Assembly (NCBI GenBank): GCA_014804965.1
Contig: JAAUYU010000012.1
Location: 67,493 to 108,972 of the forward strand
DNA from: Desulfovibrio sp.
Lineage (GTDB): Bacteria > Desulfobacterota > Desulfovibrionia > Desulfovibrionales > Desulfovibrionaceae
Reading direction: 5' to 3'
DNA: 41,480 nucleotides
Below, one piece after another: positions 8,537 to 17,272 of the stretch (position 1 is the first letter of the stretch; each line of letters begins with the position of its first letter). Position numbers and translations under genes: made by a program. Below the pieces are notes generated by a model. It did not search any database. It saw nothing but the letters and a program-made list of their open reading frames with translations, and had not been told where the DNA came from.

Positions 8537-9019
8537 ATGACTCAGGTTGCGACGTCTCCGGGCCATGATCCGCACGACGACGACCTTATCCAGCTCGTCA
8601 CCTTCCGCATCGGCGAGGAGGAGTTCGGGGTGGATATTCTCGCCGTGCAGGAGATCATCCGCCTGATGCAAATCACCATGGTGCCCCGCGCGCCGGAATT
8701 TATCGAGGGCGTCATCAACCTGCGCGGCAAGGTCATCCCGGTCATCAACATGCGCACCCGCTTCAACAAGGCCGCGCACACGCCCGACAGCAATACGCGC
8801 ATCGTGGTCATGGAGCTGGAGCAAAAGATCGTGGGCTTCCTGGTGGACGGTGTATCCGAGGTGCTGCGCATCCCCGAAAGCACCGTGGAGGACCCGCCGC
8901 CGGTGGTGGCGGGCATCGGCTCCGAATATATCCGCGGCATCGGCAAGCTGGACAACCGCCTGCTGATACTGCTGGACCTGGACCACCTGCTCGGCAGCAT
9001 CGATTTCGTCCCTGCCTGA
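8537..9019 (+). CDS. cheW: Chemotaxis coupling protein CheW
   Basis: The 160-residue cytoplasmic protein has the single CheW domain: LVTFRIGEEEFGVDI, the VQEIIR..ITMVPRAPEFIEGVINLRG core and KVIPVINMRTRF, then IGFLVDGVSEVLRI. CheW links methyl-accepting receptors to the CheA kinase. No cheA or receptor gene is nearby, so it works with components coded elsewhere. The ATG at 8537 follows AAGGAGGA; an earlier ATG at 8532 is out of frame. Upstream is the carbohydrate gene; downstream are GC-rich hairpins, so it is probably monocistronic. Confidence 0.95.
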   Translation: MTQVATSPGHDPHDDDLIQLVTFRIGEEEFGVDILAVQEIIRLMQITMVPRAPEFIEGVINLRGKVIPVINMRTRFNKAAHTPDSNTRIVVMELEQKIVGFLVDGVSEVLRIPESTVEDPPPVVAGIGSEYIRGIGKLDNRLLILLDLDHLLGSIDFVPA

Positions 9020-9065
9020 TTGGGGGGACATGGGGGAGCAAGCCTCCCCAGGGGGAAAGGAAGGG

Positions 9066-9131
9066 GAGGACGCCGCAAAATGGGCGTCCTGCAAGGGGGG
9101 CCGGACACGCGGGGGCGTGGCCTGCCCCCCC
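9066..9131 (+). terminator. GC-rich hairpins after cheW, possible terminator
   Basis: AGGACGCC and GGCGTCCT (9066-9089) make an 8-bp stem. A second, larger GC-rich fold pairs the GGGGGGC at 9094 with GCCCCCC near 9124, enclosing CACGC/GCGTG. TGCGCGTTTTAT follows, a weak T run. The layout fits termination of cheW transcription, but the T tract is short. Confidence 0.35.
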
Positions 9132-9227
9132 TGCGCGTTTTATGGGTGTTGAAGATGCTTGCGGGCGGGCGCGTCCCACAGCCGCACATCACCATCATGC
9201 GCACACTGCAAGACACGAGGAAGCCGG

Positions 9228-9632
9228 ATGCCGGAACACGACATGGGGCCTTTTGCCCGGGGTGAGATCAATCCCTACGGACAGTTTTTTCAGGGCCGGA
9301 GTTATTTGAACATGCTGACGCAAGAAGGGCTTGCCATCGGCAATGTGACCTTTGAGCCAGGCTGTCGCAATCACTGGCACATCCACCACGCCACGGAAAA
9401 GGGCGGCCAGATACTCCTTTGCACCGCTGGCAGGGGCTGGTATCAGGAATGGGGCAAGCCTGCCCGCGAGCTGCGGGCCGGGGATGTGGTCGTGATTCCC
9501 GCCAATATCAAGCACTGGCACGGAGCGGCAAAAGACAGCTGGTTCGTGCACCTTGCCGTGGAAGTGCCGGGCGAGGACGCCTCCACCGAGTGGCTGGAGC
9601 CGGTGGGTGACAAGGACTACGCCCGCTTATAG
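9228..9632 (+). CDS. Small cupin-domain protein
   Basis: The 134-residue protein is a single cupin beta-barrel. Motif 1 is G-x5-H-x-H-x3-E (H51, H53, E57 in NHWHIHHATEKGG) and motif 2 has H96 in IPANIKHWHG, giving the usual three-His/one-Glu metal site. The sequence style, ending DKDYARL, is that of cupins often found with carboxymuconolactone-decarboxylase-type proteins, but the reaction is unknown. The start at 9228 follows GAGGAAG; the track ORF starts earlier without a ribosome-binding site. It stands alone, converging on bamD with a shared terminator. Confidence 0.85.
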   Translation: MPEHDMGPFARGEINPYGQFFQGRSYLNMLTQEGLAIGNVTFEPGCRNHWHIHHATEKGGQILLCTAGRGWYQEWGKPARELRAGDVVVIPANIKHWHGAAKDSWFVHLAVEVPGEDASTEWLEPVGDKDYARL

Positions 9633-9720
9633 CGGCAGGGACTTGCGCGGCGTTGTCGGGCGTTCGGGGAGCGCGCGCCGGAGCGGCTCATCTGGGCCTT
9701 GGTTCCCGCTGATGATAAGG

Positions 9721-9752
9721 AAAGGGCTGCCGGAGTTCGCCGGCAGCCCTTT
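9721..9752. terminator. Bidirectional terminator between the cupin gene and bamD
   Basis: AAAGGGCTGCCGG and CCGGCAGCCCTTT form a perfect 13-bp stem with a 6-base loop. It lies between convergent genes and offers short T runs on both sides, clearer on the leftward strand (TTTCCTT). Confidence 0.75.
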
Positions 9753-9787
9753 GGCATCCATTCGTTCGTGGCTCGCGCGTGGGACCG

Positions 9788-10519
9788 CTAGAGCCAGGTG
9801 AACCAGTTCTTCCAGGAGCCCTGACGCTTTTCGCGCGTTTCCTTGGCCACTTCGGCGCGGAACTTGTGGTAAGCGGCGATGCTCTTTTCCTTGGCGTGCT
9901 CCGCCACTTCGGGCACATCCTTGAAGTTTTCCGCCACAAATTCGTAGCGCCGCCACGCCGGGCCGTACTTGCCCATGTGCCAGAAGACTTCCGCAATATA
10001 GAGCTCATGCTCCGCCATGAGCTTGCGGCAGTTGAGCATATTTTCTTCGGCGTTCTTGGCGTAGGGCGAATCGGGATAGGCGTGCTGAAGCCTGTCGAAG
10101 CAGTCGTAGGCTTCCTGCAGTTCCGTGGTGGCGCGGTCGATGGAGCGGAATTGCTTCATGAGCGACATACCCGTCTGGTAGAGCACATAGGGCATGGCAT
10201 CATGACGCGGATGCAGCGCCTCGAAGTCCTTGTAGGTCTCGGCGGCGAGGTCGTATTCCTCGTCGAGGAAGTAGGCGTCGCCGAGCGAGAGTTCCGCGTC
10301 GATGGTGTAGGGGCTGAAGGGATAGTTGTCGCGCAGCTTGTTGTAGAGTTCCACCGCGCGCACATAGTTCTTTTCGCTCATGGCCTCGTTGGCCGCTTCA
10401 AAAATTTCCTGGGCCGTGTCTTCGGCGGGGGGCAGATAGATCATGTCGATGATGCCGCAGCCGGAGAGCACGCCCAGCGAGAGCGCCAACAGGAAGCAAC
10501 GGAGCAGTTTTTTAGCCAT
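9788..10519 (-). CDS. bamD: Outer-membrane assembly lipoprotein BamD
   Basis: The 243-residue protein opens with a lipoprotein signal peptide, MAKKLLRC..SLGVLSGC, with the lipidated cysteine at C21. The rest is TPR-like helical repeat (for example AVELYNKLRDNYPFSPY and SLGDAYFLDEEYDLAAETYKDF), the ComL/YfiO pattern. BamD is the periplasmic lipoprotein of the BAM complex that inserts beta-barrel proteins in the outer membrane. I chose the ATG at 10519, seven codons into the track ORF, because it gives a proper signal peptide. It overlaps the end of trxB by 8 bases, so it is co-translated with the thioredoxin genes. Confidence 0.85.
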   Translation of the reverse strand: MAKKLLRCFLLALSLGVLSGCGIIDMIYLPPAEDTAQEIFEAANEAMSEKNYVRAVELYNKLRDNYPFSPYTIDAELSLGDAYFLDEEYDLAAETYKDFEALHPRHDAMPYVLYQTGMSLMKQFRSIDRATTELQEAYDCFDRLQHAYPDSPYAKNAEENMLNCRKLMAEHELYIAEVFWHMGKYGPAWRRYEFVAENFKDVPEVAEHAKEKSIAAYHKFRAEVAKETREKRQGSWKNWFTWL

Positions 10520-11438
10520 CGAGCTGTTCCAGAAAGACAAAAGCCGCCTGCGCGGCCGTTGCGCCGTCGCCCGCGGCGGTGATCACCTGGCGGCAGAGCT
10601 TGGAGCGGATATCGCCTGCGGCGAAGATGCCGGGCACATTGGTGCGCATTTCCGTATCCGTCACGATGAAGCCCTGGTGATCACGCTCCACGGCCTCGGG
10701 GAGGAAGCCTGTCTGGGGGATGAAGCCCACATAGATGAAGAGGCCGTGCACCGGCAGGATTTCCTGCGCGCCCGTCGCCACATTTTTCAGGGCAAGGCCG
10801 GTGAGCTCCTTTTCGCCCTCCAAAGCCTCGATGACAGTGCTCAGGTGCACTTCCACCTTGTCATTGGCGGCGATCCTGTCCTGATAGATCTGGTAGCCAC
10901 GGAAGGCGTTGCGGCGGTGGATGAGGTGCACCTTGGACGCGATGTTGGCGAGGTACAGGGTCTCCTCCAGGGCCGAATTGCCGCCGCCCGCCACGGCCAC
11001 CACCTGATTGCGGTAGAAGTTGCCGTCACAGATGGCGCAATAGGAAACACCGCGCCCGATGAGGGCCTCTTCCTTTTCCAGACCGAGCGTACGGTGACGC
11101 GCGCCCGAGCACACGAGGACCACACGGGCGTGGTACTCGTCCGCGCCCGCTTCGGCCTTGATGGTGAAGTCCCCGGCGTGGCCCGTGATGGAGCTCACCT
11201 CGCCCTGGGGGCGCTCGATGGAGTTCAGGTCGGTGAGGTGGGCCGCAAACTGATCCGCCAGCTCATAGCCCTTGATGCCCTGAGGAAAGCCGGGATAATT
11301 CTCCAGCTTTTCCGTCAGGAGCACCTGGCCGCCCGGCGTCAGGTTCTCGAAAAGGAGCACCGAACAGCCGGAGCGGGCCAGGTACAGGGCAGCCGTTATG
11401 CCGGCAGGACCAGCACCAACGATAACGGCGTCATACAT
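10512..11438 (-). CDS. trxB: Thioredoxin-disulfide reductase
   Basis: This 308-residue flavoenzyme uses NADPH and FAD to reduce thioredoxin. It shows the N-terminal FAD motif VIVGAGPAG, the redox pair in YCAICDG (C134, C137), the NADPH-binding GGGNSALEE, and the C-terminal FAD motif GIFAAGDIR. Length is normal. It starts one base inside the trxA stop (TAATG), and its own end overlaps bamD, so trxA-trxB-bamD form one leftward operon driven from the promoter before trxA. Confidence 0.96.
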   Translation of the reverse strand: MYDAVIVGAGPAGITAALYLARSGCSVLLFENLTPGGQVLLTEKLENYPGFPQGIKGYELADQFAAHLTDLNSIERPQGEVSSITGHAGDFTIKAEAGADEYHARVVLVCSGARHRTLGLEKEEALIGRGVSYCAICDGNFYRNQVVAVAGGGNSALEETLYLANIASKVHLIHRRNAFRGYQIYQDRIAANDKVEVHLSTVIEALEGEKELTGLALKNVATGAQEILPVHGLFIYVGFIPQTGFLPEAVERDHQGFIVTDTEMRTNVPGIFAAGDIRSKLCRQVITAAGDGATAAQAAFVFLEQLDG

Positions 11439-11773
11439 TAGGCAACGCCTTCATTAGGCAAAGCCTTGGAATCAACCATCTTCTTGAGGGCGTCCTTGGT
11501 GATGGCGCCCGTGACCTGCTCCACCGTGTCGCCGCCCTTGATGAGGACCATGGTGGGAATGGCGCGCACGCCGTACTGGGCCGGCGTGGCCTGGTTTTCA
11601 TCCACGTTCATCTTGTAGAAGTTGACGCGGCCTTCATATTCCTTGGCCACCTCGTCGATGATGGGGGCCATGGCCCGGCAGGGGCCGCACCAGGGGGCCC
11701 AGAAATCGATGAAAACCGGGAGGTCGCTCTTCATGGCTTCGGCAAATGTGGCGTCGGTAAGATCTTTGACCAT
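11438..11773 (-). CDS. trxA: Thioredoxin
   Basis: The 111-residue protein has the canonical active site WAPWCGPCR (C29, C32), the buried Asp in FIDFWAPW, and the cis-proline region RAIPTMVLIKGG. It is the cytoplasmic disulfide reductant recycled by the adjacent TrxB. The ATG at 11773 follows AAGGAGAG. It is the first gene of the trxA-trxB-bamD operon and has a good promoter 107-135 bases upstream. Confidence 0.97.
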   Translation of the reverse strand: MVKDLTDATFAEAMKSDLPVFIDFWAPWCGPCRAMAPIIDEVAKEYEGRVNFYKMNVDENQATPAQYGVRAIPTMVLIKGGDTVEQVTGAITKDALKKMVDSKALPNEGVA

Positions 11774-11851
11774 GGTACTCTCCTTGGGTTATTGGCGGCG
11801 ATTGCGCCGGGACGGGCCGGAGCGGCAGGCTCCGTGCCTGTTCCACCGGAA

Positions 11852-11868
11852 GAACGCCAGGGGCGTTC
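11852..11868 (-). repeat. 17-bp palindrome in the trxA leader
   Basis: GAACGCC and GGCGTTC, spaced by 3 bases, form a perfect inverted repeat. On the leftward strand it begins about 12 bases after the -10 box, so it sits just downstream of the expected transcription start. It could be an operator or a leader hairpin. Confidence 0.45.
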
Positions 11869-11879
11869 CCCCACGGATT

Positions 11880-11908
11880 CTTGTAGTTTCAGCGGCGCGG
11901 GCTGTCAA
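11880..11908 (-). promoter_or_regulatory. Promoter of trxA-trxB-bamD
   Basis: On the minus strand TTGACA (11903-11908) and TACAAG (11880-11885) are separated by 17 bases. The -35 is perfect and the -10 matches at four of six positions. Confidence 0.65.
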
Positions 11909-12019
11909 GGTGTGCGGCCCTTGAGGAGGCGGCTCTTTTTCCTTGAAAAGACAGGTGCGGCGGGGAGGGGCGCGAAAATTTTTCTGCGGCGCGCGGTGCA
12001 GCGTCCCGCGCGCCCGGTC

Positions 12020-12048
12020 TGGACACGGCACGGGGGGCCTGCTAGTCT
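12020..12048 (+). promoter_or_regulatory. Candidate promoter of the OTCase-like gene
   Basis: TGGACA (12020-12025) and TAGTCT (12043-12048) are 17 bases apart, and the -10 is preceded by TGC, which could act as an extended -10. It would start transcription about 50 bases before the ATG. Confidence 0.45.
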
Positions 12049-12103
12049 TGAGGCGCAGGCCGCTGACCTTTTTCAGCCGGCGCAGTACATCCGGGAGGAA
12101 GCC

Positions 12104-12985
12104 ATGCCGCGAAATATCCTGACCATCAGGGAACTGGGTTCGGAAACCAGCTGGACGCTCGTGCAGCAGGCCGTCGGCATTCCGGACGCCAAGCTGCAGT
12201 CGGATTTCATGACCGAAAAGGTGGCGTTGCTCGCCTTTGCCCGGCATTCGCTGCCGGAGCGCCTCTGCGTCACGGCCGCCGTGCGCCAGATGGGCGGCAC
12301 GACCATCTTTGAGGGCAGCCCCACCGGCGACTGGCATCAGGAAGTGAGCACCTTTCAGGCGCACCTTATACCCATTTTCGGCTACTACTTCGACTGCCTC
12401 TATACCTATGCCCTGCCTGTGACCACCTGGAACATCTCCGATGTGGACGCGCATTTTCCGGTCATCAATGCGGGCAGCCCCGATGCCCACCCGGCGCACG
12501 CACTCGCCGACATTGCCTGCATGCTGCGCCTCTCGCGCCATCTCGAGGGCGTGACCGCGGCCTGGGTGGGCTGCGCCAACGGTACCCTGTACTCCCTCAT
12601 CGAGACCACGGCGTGGTTCCCGTTCAGCCTGCGCGTCGCGGTGCCCCCGCAGATGGACATAATCGAGCTGGAAGCGAGGGCCGCGCGCATCGGGAGCGCC
12701 GTGGAGTTTGTGAAGACGCCTGAAGAGGCGGTGAAGGGCGTCAACTATGTGTTTGCCGGCTATCGGGGGACGCTCGATGCCGATGCGCAGGCCCGCTGGG
12801 GCATCACGCCGGAGCTCATGGCAAGGGCACTTCCGGATGTCAGGCTCTTGCTCAGCGCCTCGCCCGTGCGCGCCATCCCGGTCGCCACGGAAGTCCTCTT
12901 CAGCCCGGCATCGCAACTTGTTCGTCAGGCGGAGTACCGCCTCCGCGTCCACAAGCGCTTTTTGCACTGGGTTTTTGACTTCTGA
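12104..12985 (+). CDS. Divergent ornithine-carbamoyltransferase-like protein, probably not a carbamoyltransferase
   Basis: The 293-residue protein aligns by eye along its whole length with deltaproteobacterial OTCases: ILTIRELG near the start, VRQMGGTTIFEG, FPVINA, HPAHALADIACML, VGCANGTLYSLI and a closing helix ending HWVFDF. The catalytic signatures are eroded. The phosphate loop S-T-R-T-R reads SLPER (residues 49-53), the HPxQ carbamoyl motif reads HPAH (129-132), VGDGNN reads VGCANG, and the ornithine-binding HCLP is replaced by LSASP near 251. The reading frame is open and well coded, and the ATG at 12104 follows GGGAGGAA. I infer a recruited or regulatory paralogue, not a decayed gene. 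The fold assignment is firmer than the function. Confidence 0.7.
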   Translation: MPRNILTIRELGSETSWTLVQQAVGIPDAKLQSDFMTEKVALLAFARHSLPERLCVTAAVRQMGGTTIFEGSPTGDWHQEVSTFQAHLIPIFGYYFDCLYTYALPVTTWNISDVDAHFPVINAGSPDAHPAHALADIACMLRLSRHLEGVTAAWVGCANGTLYSLIETTAWFPFSLRVAVPPQMDIIELEARAARIGSAVEFVKTPEEAVKGVNYVFAGYRGTLDADAQARWGITPELMARALPDVRLLLSASPVRAIPVATEVLFSPASQLVRQAEYRLRVHKRFLHWVFDF

Positions 12986-12986
12986 G

Positions 12987-13006
12987 CCGGGGACTTGGGC
13001 CCCCGG
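12987..13006. terminator. Weak convergent hairpin
   Basis: CCGGGG and CCCCGG form a 6-bp stem in the 42-base gap between two converging genes. There is no T tract on either side, so it is only a possible terminator. Confidence 0.3.
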
Positions 13007-13027
13007 ACGCCCATAAGCGCGGTGGCC

Positions 13028-13724
13028 CTATTTAGCGTCCGGCCAGAACAGGCAGACGCGCGCGGGCGCGTACCCGGCGAGGAAGGCGTCCATGAGCGTG
13101 CCGAAGTGGACGCGGTTACGCGGCTTGATGTGCCGCGCCTCCGGGCAGTTCACCGGGAAAAAGCGCAAAGAGCCGCGATTGCCCACATAGGTCTCCTGCG
13201 CGAGCGGCAGCTCCAGCAGGTGCGCCCAGAGGCCGCGCCGCTCATGGATGGCCTCGGCCTGGAGCTCGCGCAGGCGCTCCTGGAATTCCGGCCCCAGGTC
13301 CCGGTGAGGATAGAAGAAGGCCGCGCCGGACGCGACCATGAGGTCATTGAGGGATTGGCCGTCCGCAAGGCGCACGTCGGCCACGAGGCGCCCGTGGCGG
13401 TCCCTGTCGCTCACCCCGGCGGAATAGAGGGAGACCTGCTGCCCGCGGGTGAGCCGCTCCAGCTCCGCCTTGGCCTCGCGGGCATAATATTGCGGTATGG
13501 TCCCGCCGCGGCCGAGCTCCGGCGAGTCTATGCCCGCAAGACGCACCACGCGCCTGTCCCTGAGCTTGAAGGTATCCCCGTCAAAACAGTGGGCCACCAT
13601 GCCGTCCGGCTGCGCCATGGGCTGCTCTTCCGCGCGCAGGGCCGAATAGGCGCAGAGCAAAAGCCCCAGAAGGGCCGCCGCGGCGCAGAGGCTGCGCCAC
13701 GGCTTCGCGGCCCGGGATTTCACG

Positions 13725-13735
<11 letters not shown>
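13028..13735 (-). CDS. Membrane-anchored thermonuclease (SNase) family nuclease
   Basis: The 235-residue protein has an N-terminal hydrophobic segment (about 16-34) that should act as a signal or anchor, then a staphylococcal-nuclease domain. The calcium and catalytic residues are all present: FDGDTFKL (D52, D54), RLAGIDSPE (R65, E73) and DRHGR (R116). SNase enzymes cleave DNA and RNA outside the cytoplasm. About 75 residues after the core have no clear match. The ATG lies 11 bases inside the end of rpoD, so it is coupled to the housekeeping operon, an unusual place for a nuclease. Compare the second SNase-fold gene at 27.1 kb, which lacks these residues. Confidence 0.82.
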
Positions 13736-15477
<1,742 letters not shown>

Positions 15478-15491
<14 letters not shown>

Positions 15492-17220
15492 GCCCGTTCT
15501 CCAGAGTTTCCTTAAGAGCTCGAAGATATTCCAAATCGGCCGCAAAGTCACTATTTCCGGTATTCTCGCGCAACGCCGCGGAAATAGAGGATTTTTTTGT
15601 CCTGGCGTAATAGGTTTCCAGGTCCCGGCGCAGGCATTCCAGCTCCCAGTCGCCGGTTTCCAGGGGGGGCTTGTCGGGCCCGCGCTGCGCGAACCAGAAT
15701 TTTTTTTGCCTCTCGTCGAGGTGGTAGGGGGTCTCCTCGGCGCCCCATTCCTCAATTATATCCCAGAAGCGCCGCGCCCCGGCCGAGCGCAGGGCCAGGT
15801 CCGCGCCGAGCTCGCGCAGGTCGGCGAGGCGCTCCGGGTAGCGCACGGCGTAAATCATGATCTGCACGTCGCGCATGTTCTGGCGCGCCTTCAGGGCCTG
15901 CGTCGCCGCCGGGGCCGGGCCTGCGTGGCCGCCGCGCGCGTCCAGACGCACAGCGGCGCCGCGGCGCAGCTCCTCCTCCGAGATCTGGAGCTGCCGCGAG
16001 AGCGACGACGCATAGGGGCTCACCAGTTCCGGCACCTCCACATGGCCGAGAAAATCCCGCGCCCATTCCACGCTCTCGCGCGGGGCCAGCGCGCGCAGGG
16101 CGTCCACGCAGAAGCGCAGGCCCTCCTGCGCTTTGGCCTGAAGCGCCTCGAAGGCCTCCTTGCCCTGGCCGCGCAAGAGGCTGTCGATGTCCTCGCCTTC
16201 GGGCATGAGCACCACCCGGCACGAGAGCCCGCGCGTGAGCAGCATCTCGCAGGAGCGCAAGGCCGCCTTGCGGCCCGCGCGGTCGCCGTCAAAGAGCAGG
16301 AGCAGCCGCGAGGCGAAGCCGGAGAGCCGCTTCACCTGCTCGGGCGTAAGCGCCGTGCCGAGCACCCCAACGGCGTTGGCATAGCCGAACTGGTGCAGGG
16401 TGAGTACATCCATGTAGCCCTCGGTGAGCATGGCCTCGCCGCTCGCCGCGATGGCGCGCCGGGCCTGGGCGAGGCCGTAAAGATGCTCGCCCTTTTTATA
16501 GATGGGCGTGTCCGCGCTGTTGATGTATTTGGCTTCGTCCTCCCCGCCGATGATGCGGCCGCCGAAAGCGATGATCTGGTTGGACAGGCTGCGGATGGGA
16601 AAGATGAGCCTGCCCCGGAAGCGGTCATAGGCCCTGCCGGTGCCCGATGTGCCGAGAAGGCCCGCCTGCGCCGCCTGGCCGAGGTTGTAGCCCGCGCGGC
16701 GCAGGCTGTCGGTGAGCGACTGCCACCCGCGCCCGGCCCAGCCGAGGCCGAAGCGCTCCACGATTTCGTCGCTCAGGCCGCGCTTTTCGATATAGGCGCG
16801 GCATTCCGCGCCGTCTGGCCCGCGCAGGGCCTCGGCAAAATGGGCCGCCGCGAGCTCGTGCATCCGCAGCATGGCCTGGCGCTCGGACTGGCGCTCCCGC
16901 TGGCGCGACTCGCCGCCGGAGGAACGCCCCCCGCGCTCAATCTCGATGCCGAGCTCCGCCGCCAGTTGCTCCAGCGTGTCGCGAAAGTCGAGGCCGTTGA
17001 TGCGGCCGTAAAAGTCGAACAGGTCCCCGGAAGCCTGGCAGCCGAAGCAGTAAAAGAGCCCCTTTTCCTCATTGACGGAGAAGGAGGGCTTGGTCTCCTG
17101 ATGGAAGGGGCAGGGGGCCACCCAGCGCGGGCCGTTGCGCTTCAGCTCCACATAGCGGCGCACCACGTCCACGATATTCAGTCGTTCCTTGATGACCCGG
17201 ATGGCATCCCTGGACTGCAT
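15478..17220 (-). CDS. dnaG: DNA primase DnaG
   Basis: The 580-residue protein makes RNA primers for replication. The N-terminal zinc domain is [11 protein letters not shown]...YCFGC (C37, H40, C58, C61). The RNA-polymerase core follows, then the TOPRIM domain with [13 protein letters not shown] and [14 protein letters not shown]. The C-terminal 150 residues should bind the DnaB helicase and are divergent, as usual. It overlaps rpoD by 14 bases. Upstream, mutS2 ends at a terminator only 25-50 bases from the dnaG ATG, so dnaG must be transcribed from inside mutS2 or by read-through; no clear promoter fits in the 45-base gap. Confidence 0.96.
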
Positions 17221-17244
17221 GGCGGCCTCGACGCGCGTTGCAAC

Positions 17245-17272
17245 AAAAAACGCGGCAGCCCACGGCTACCGC
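17245..17272 (-). terminator. Rho-independent terminator of mutS2
   Basis: Read leftward, GCGGTAGCC and GGCTGCCGC form a 9-bp stem (one G-U pair) with a 3-base loop, followed by GTTTTTTG. The mutS2 stop codon (17266-17268) lies inside the stem. It is the classic form of an intrinsic terminator. Confidence 0.8.

Larger units (their letters stand above)
11774..12103. other. 330-bp divergent intergenic region
   Basis: No gene is seen here. It contains the leftward trxA promoter and palindrome, and a candidate rightward promoter for the OTCase-like gene. The ORFs crossing it have no ribosome-binding site and continue into other reading frames. Confidence 0.6.

Noticed and set aside
12104-12985. 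Frameshifted or decaying argF pseudogene
   Set aside because: The frame is open over a normal length, with a good ribosome-binding site and coding-type codon use; only motif residues differ.
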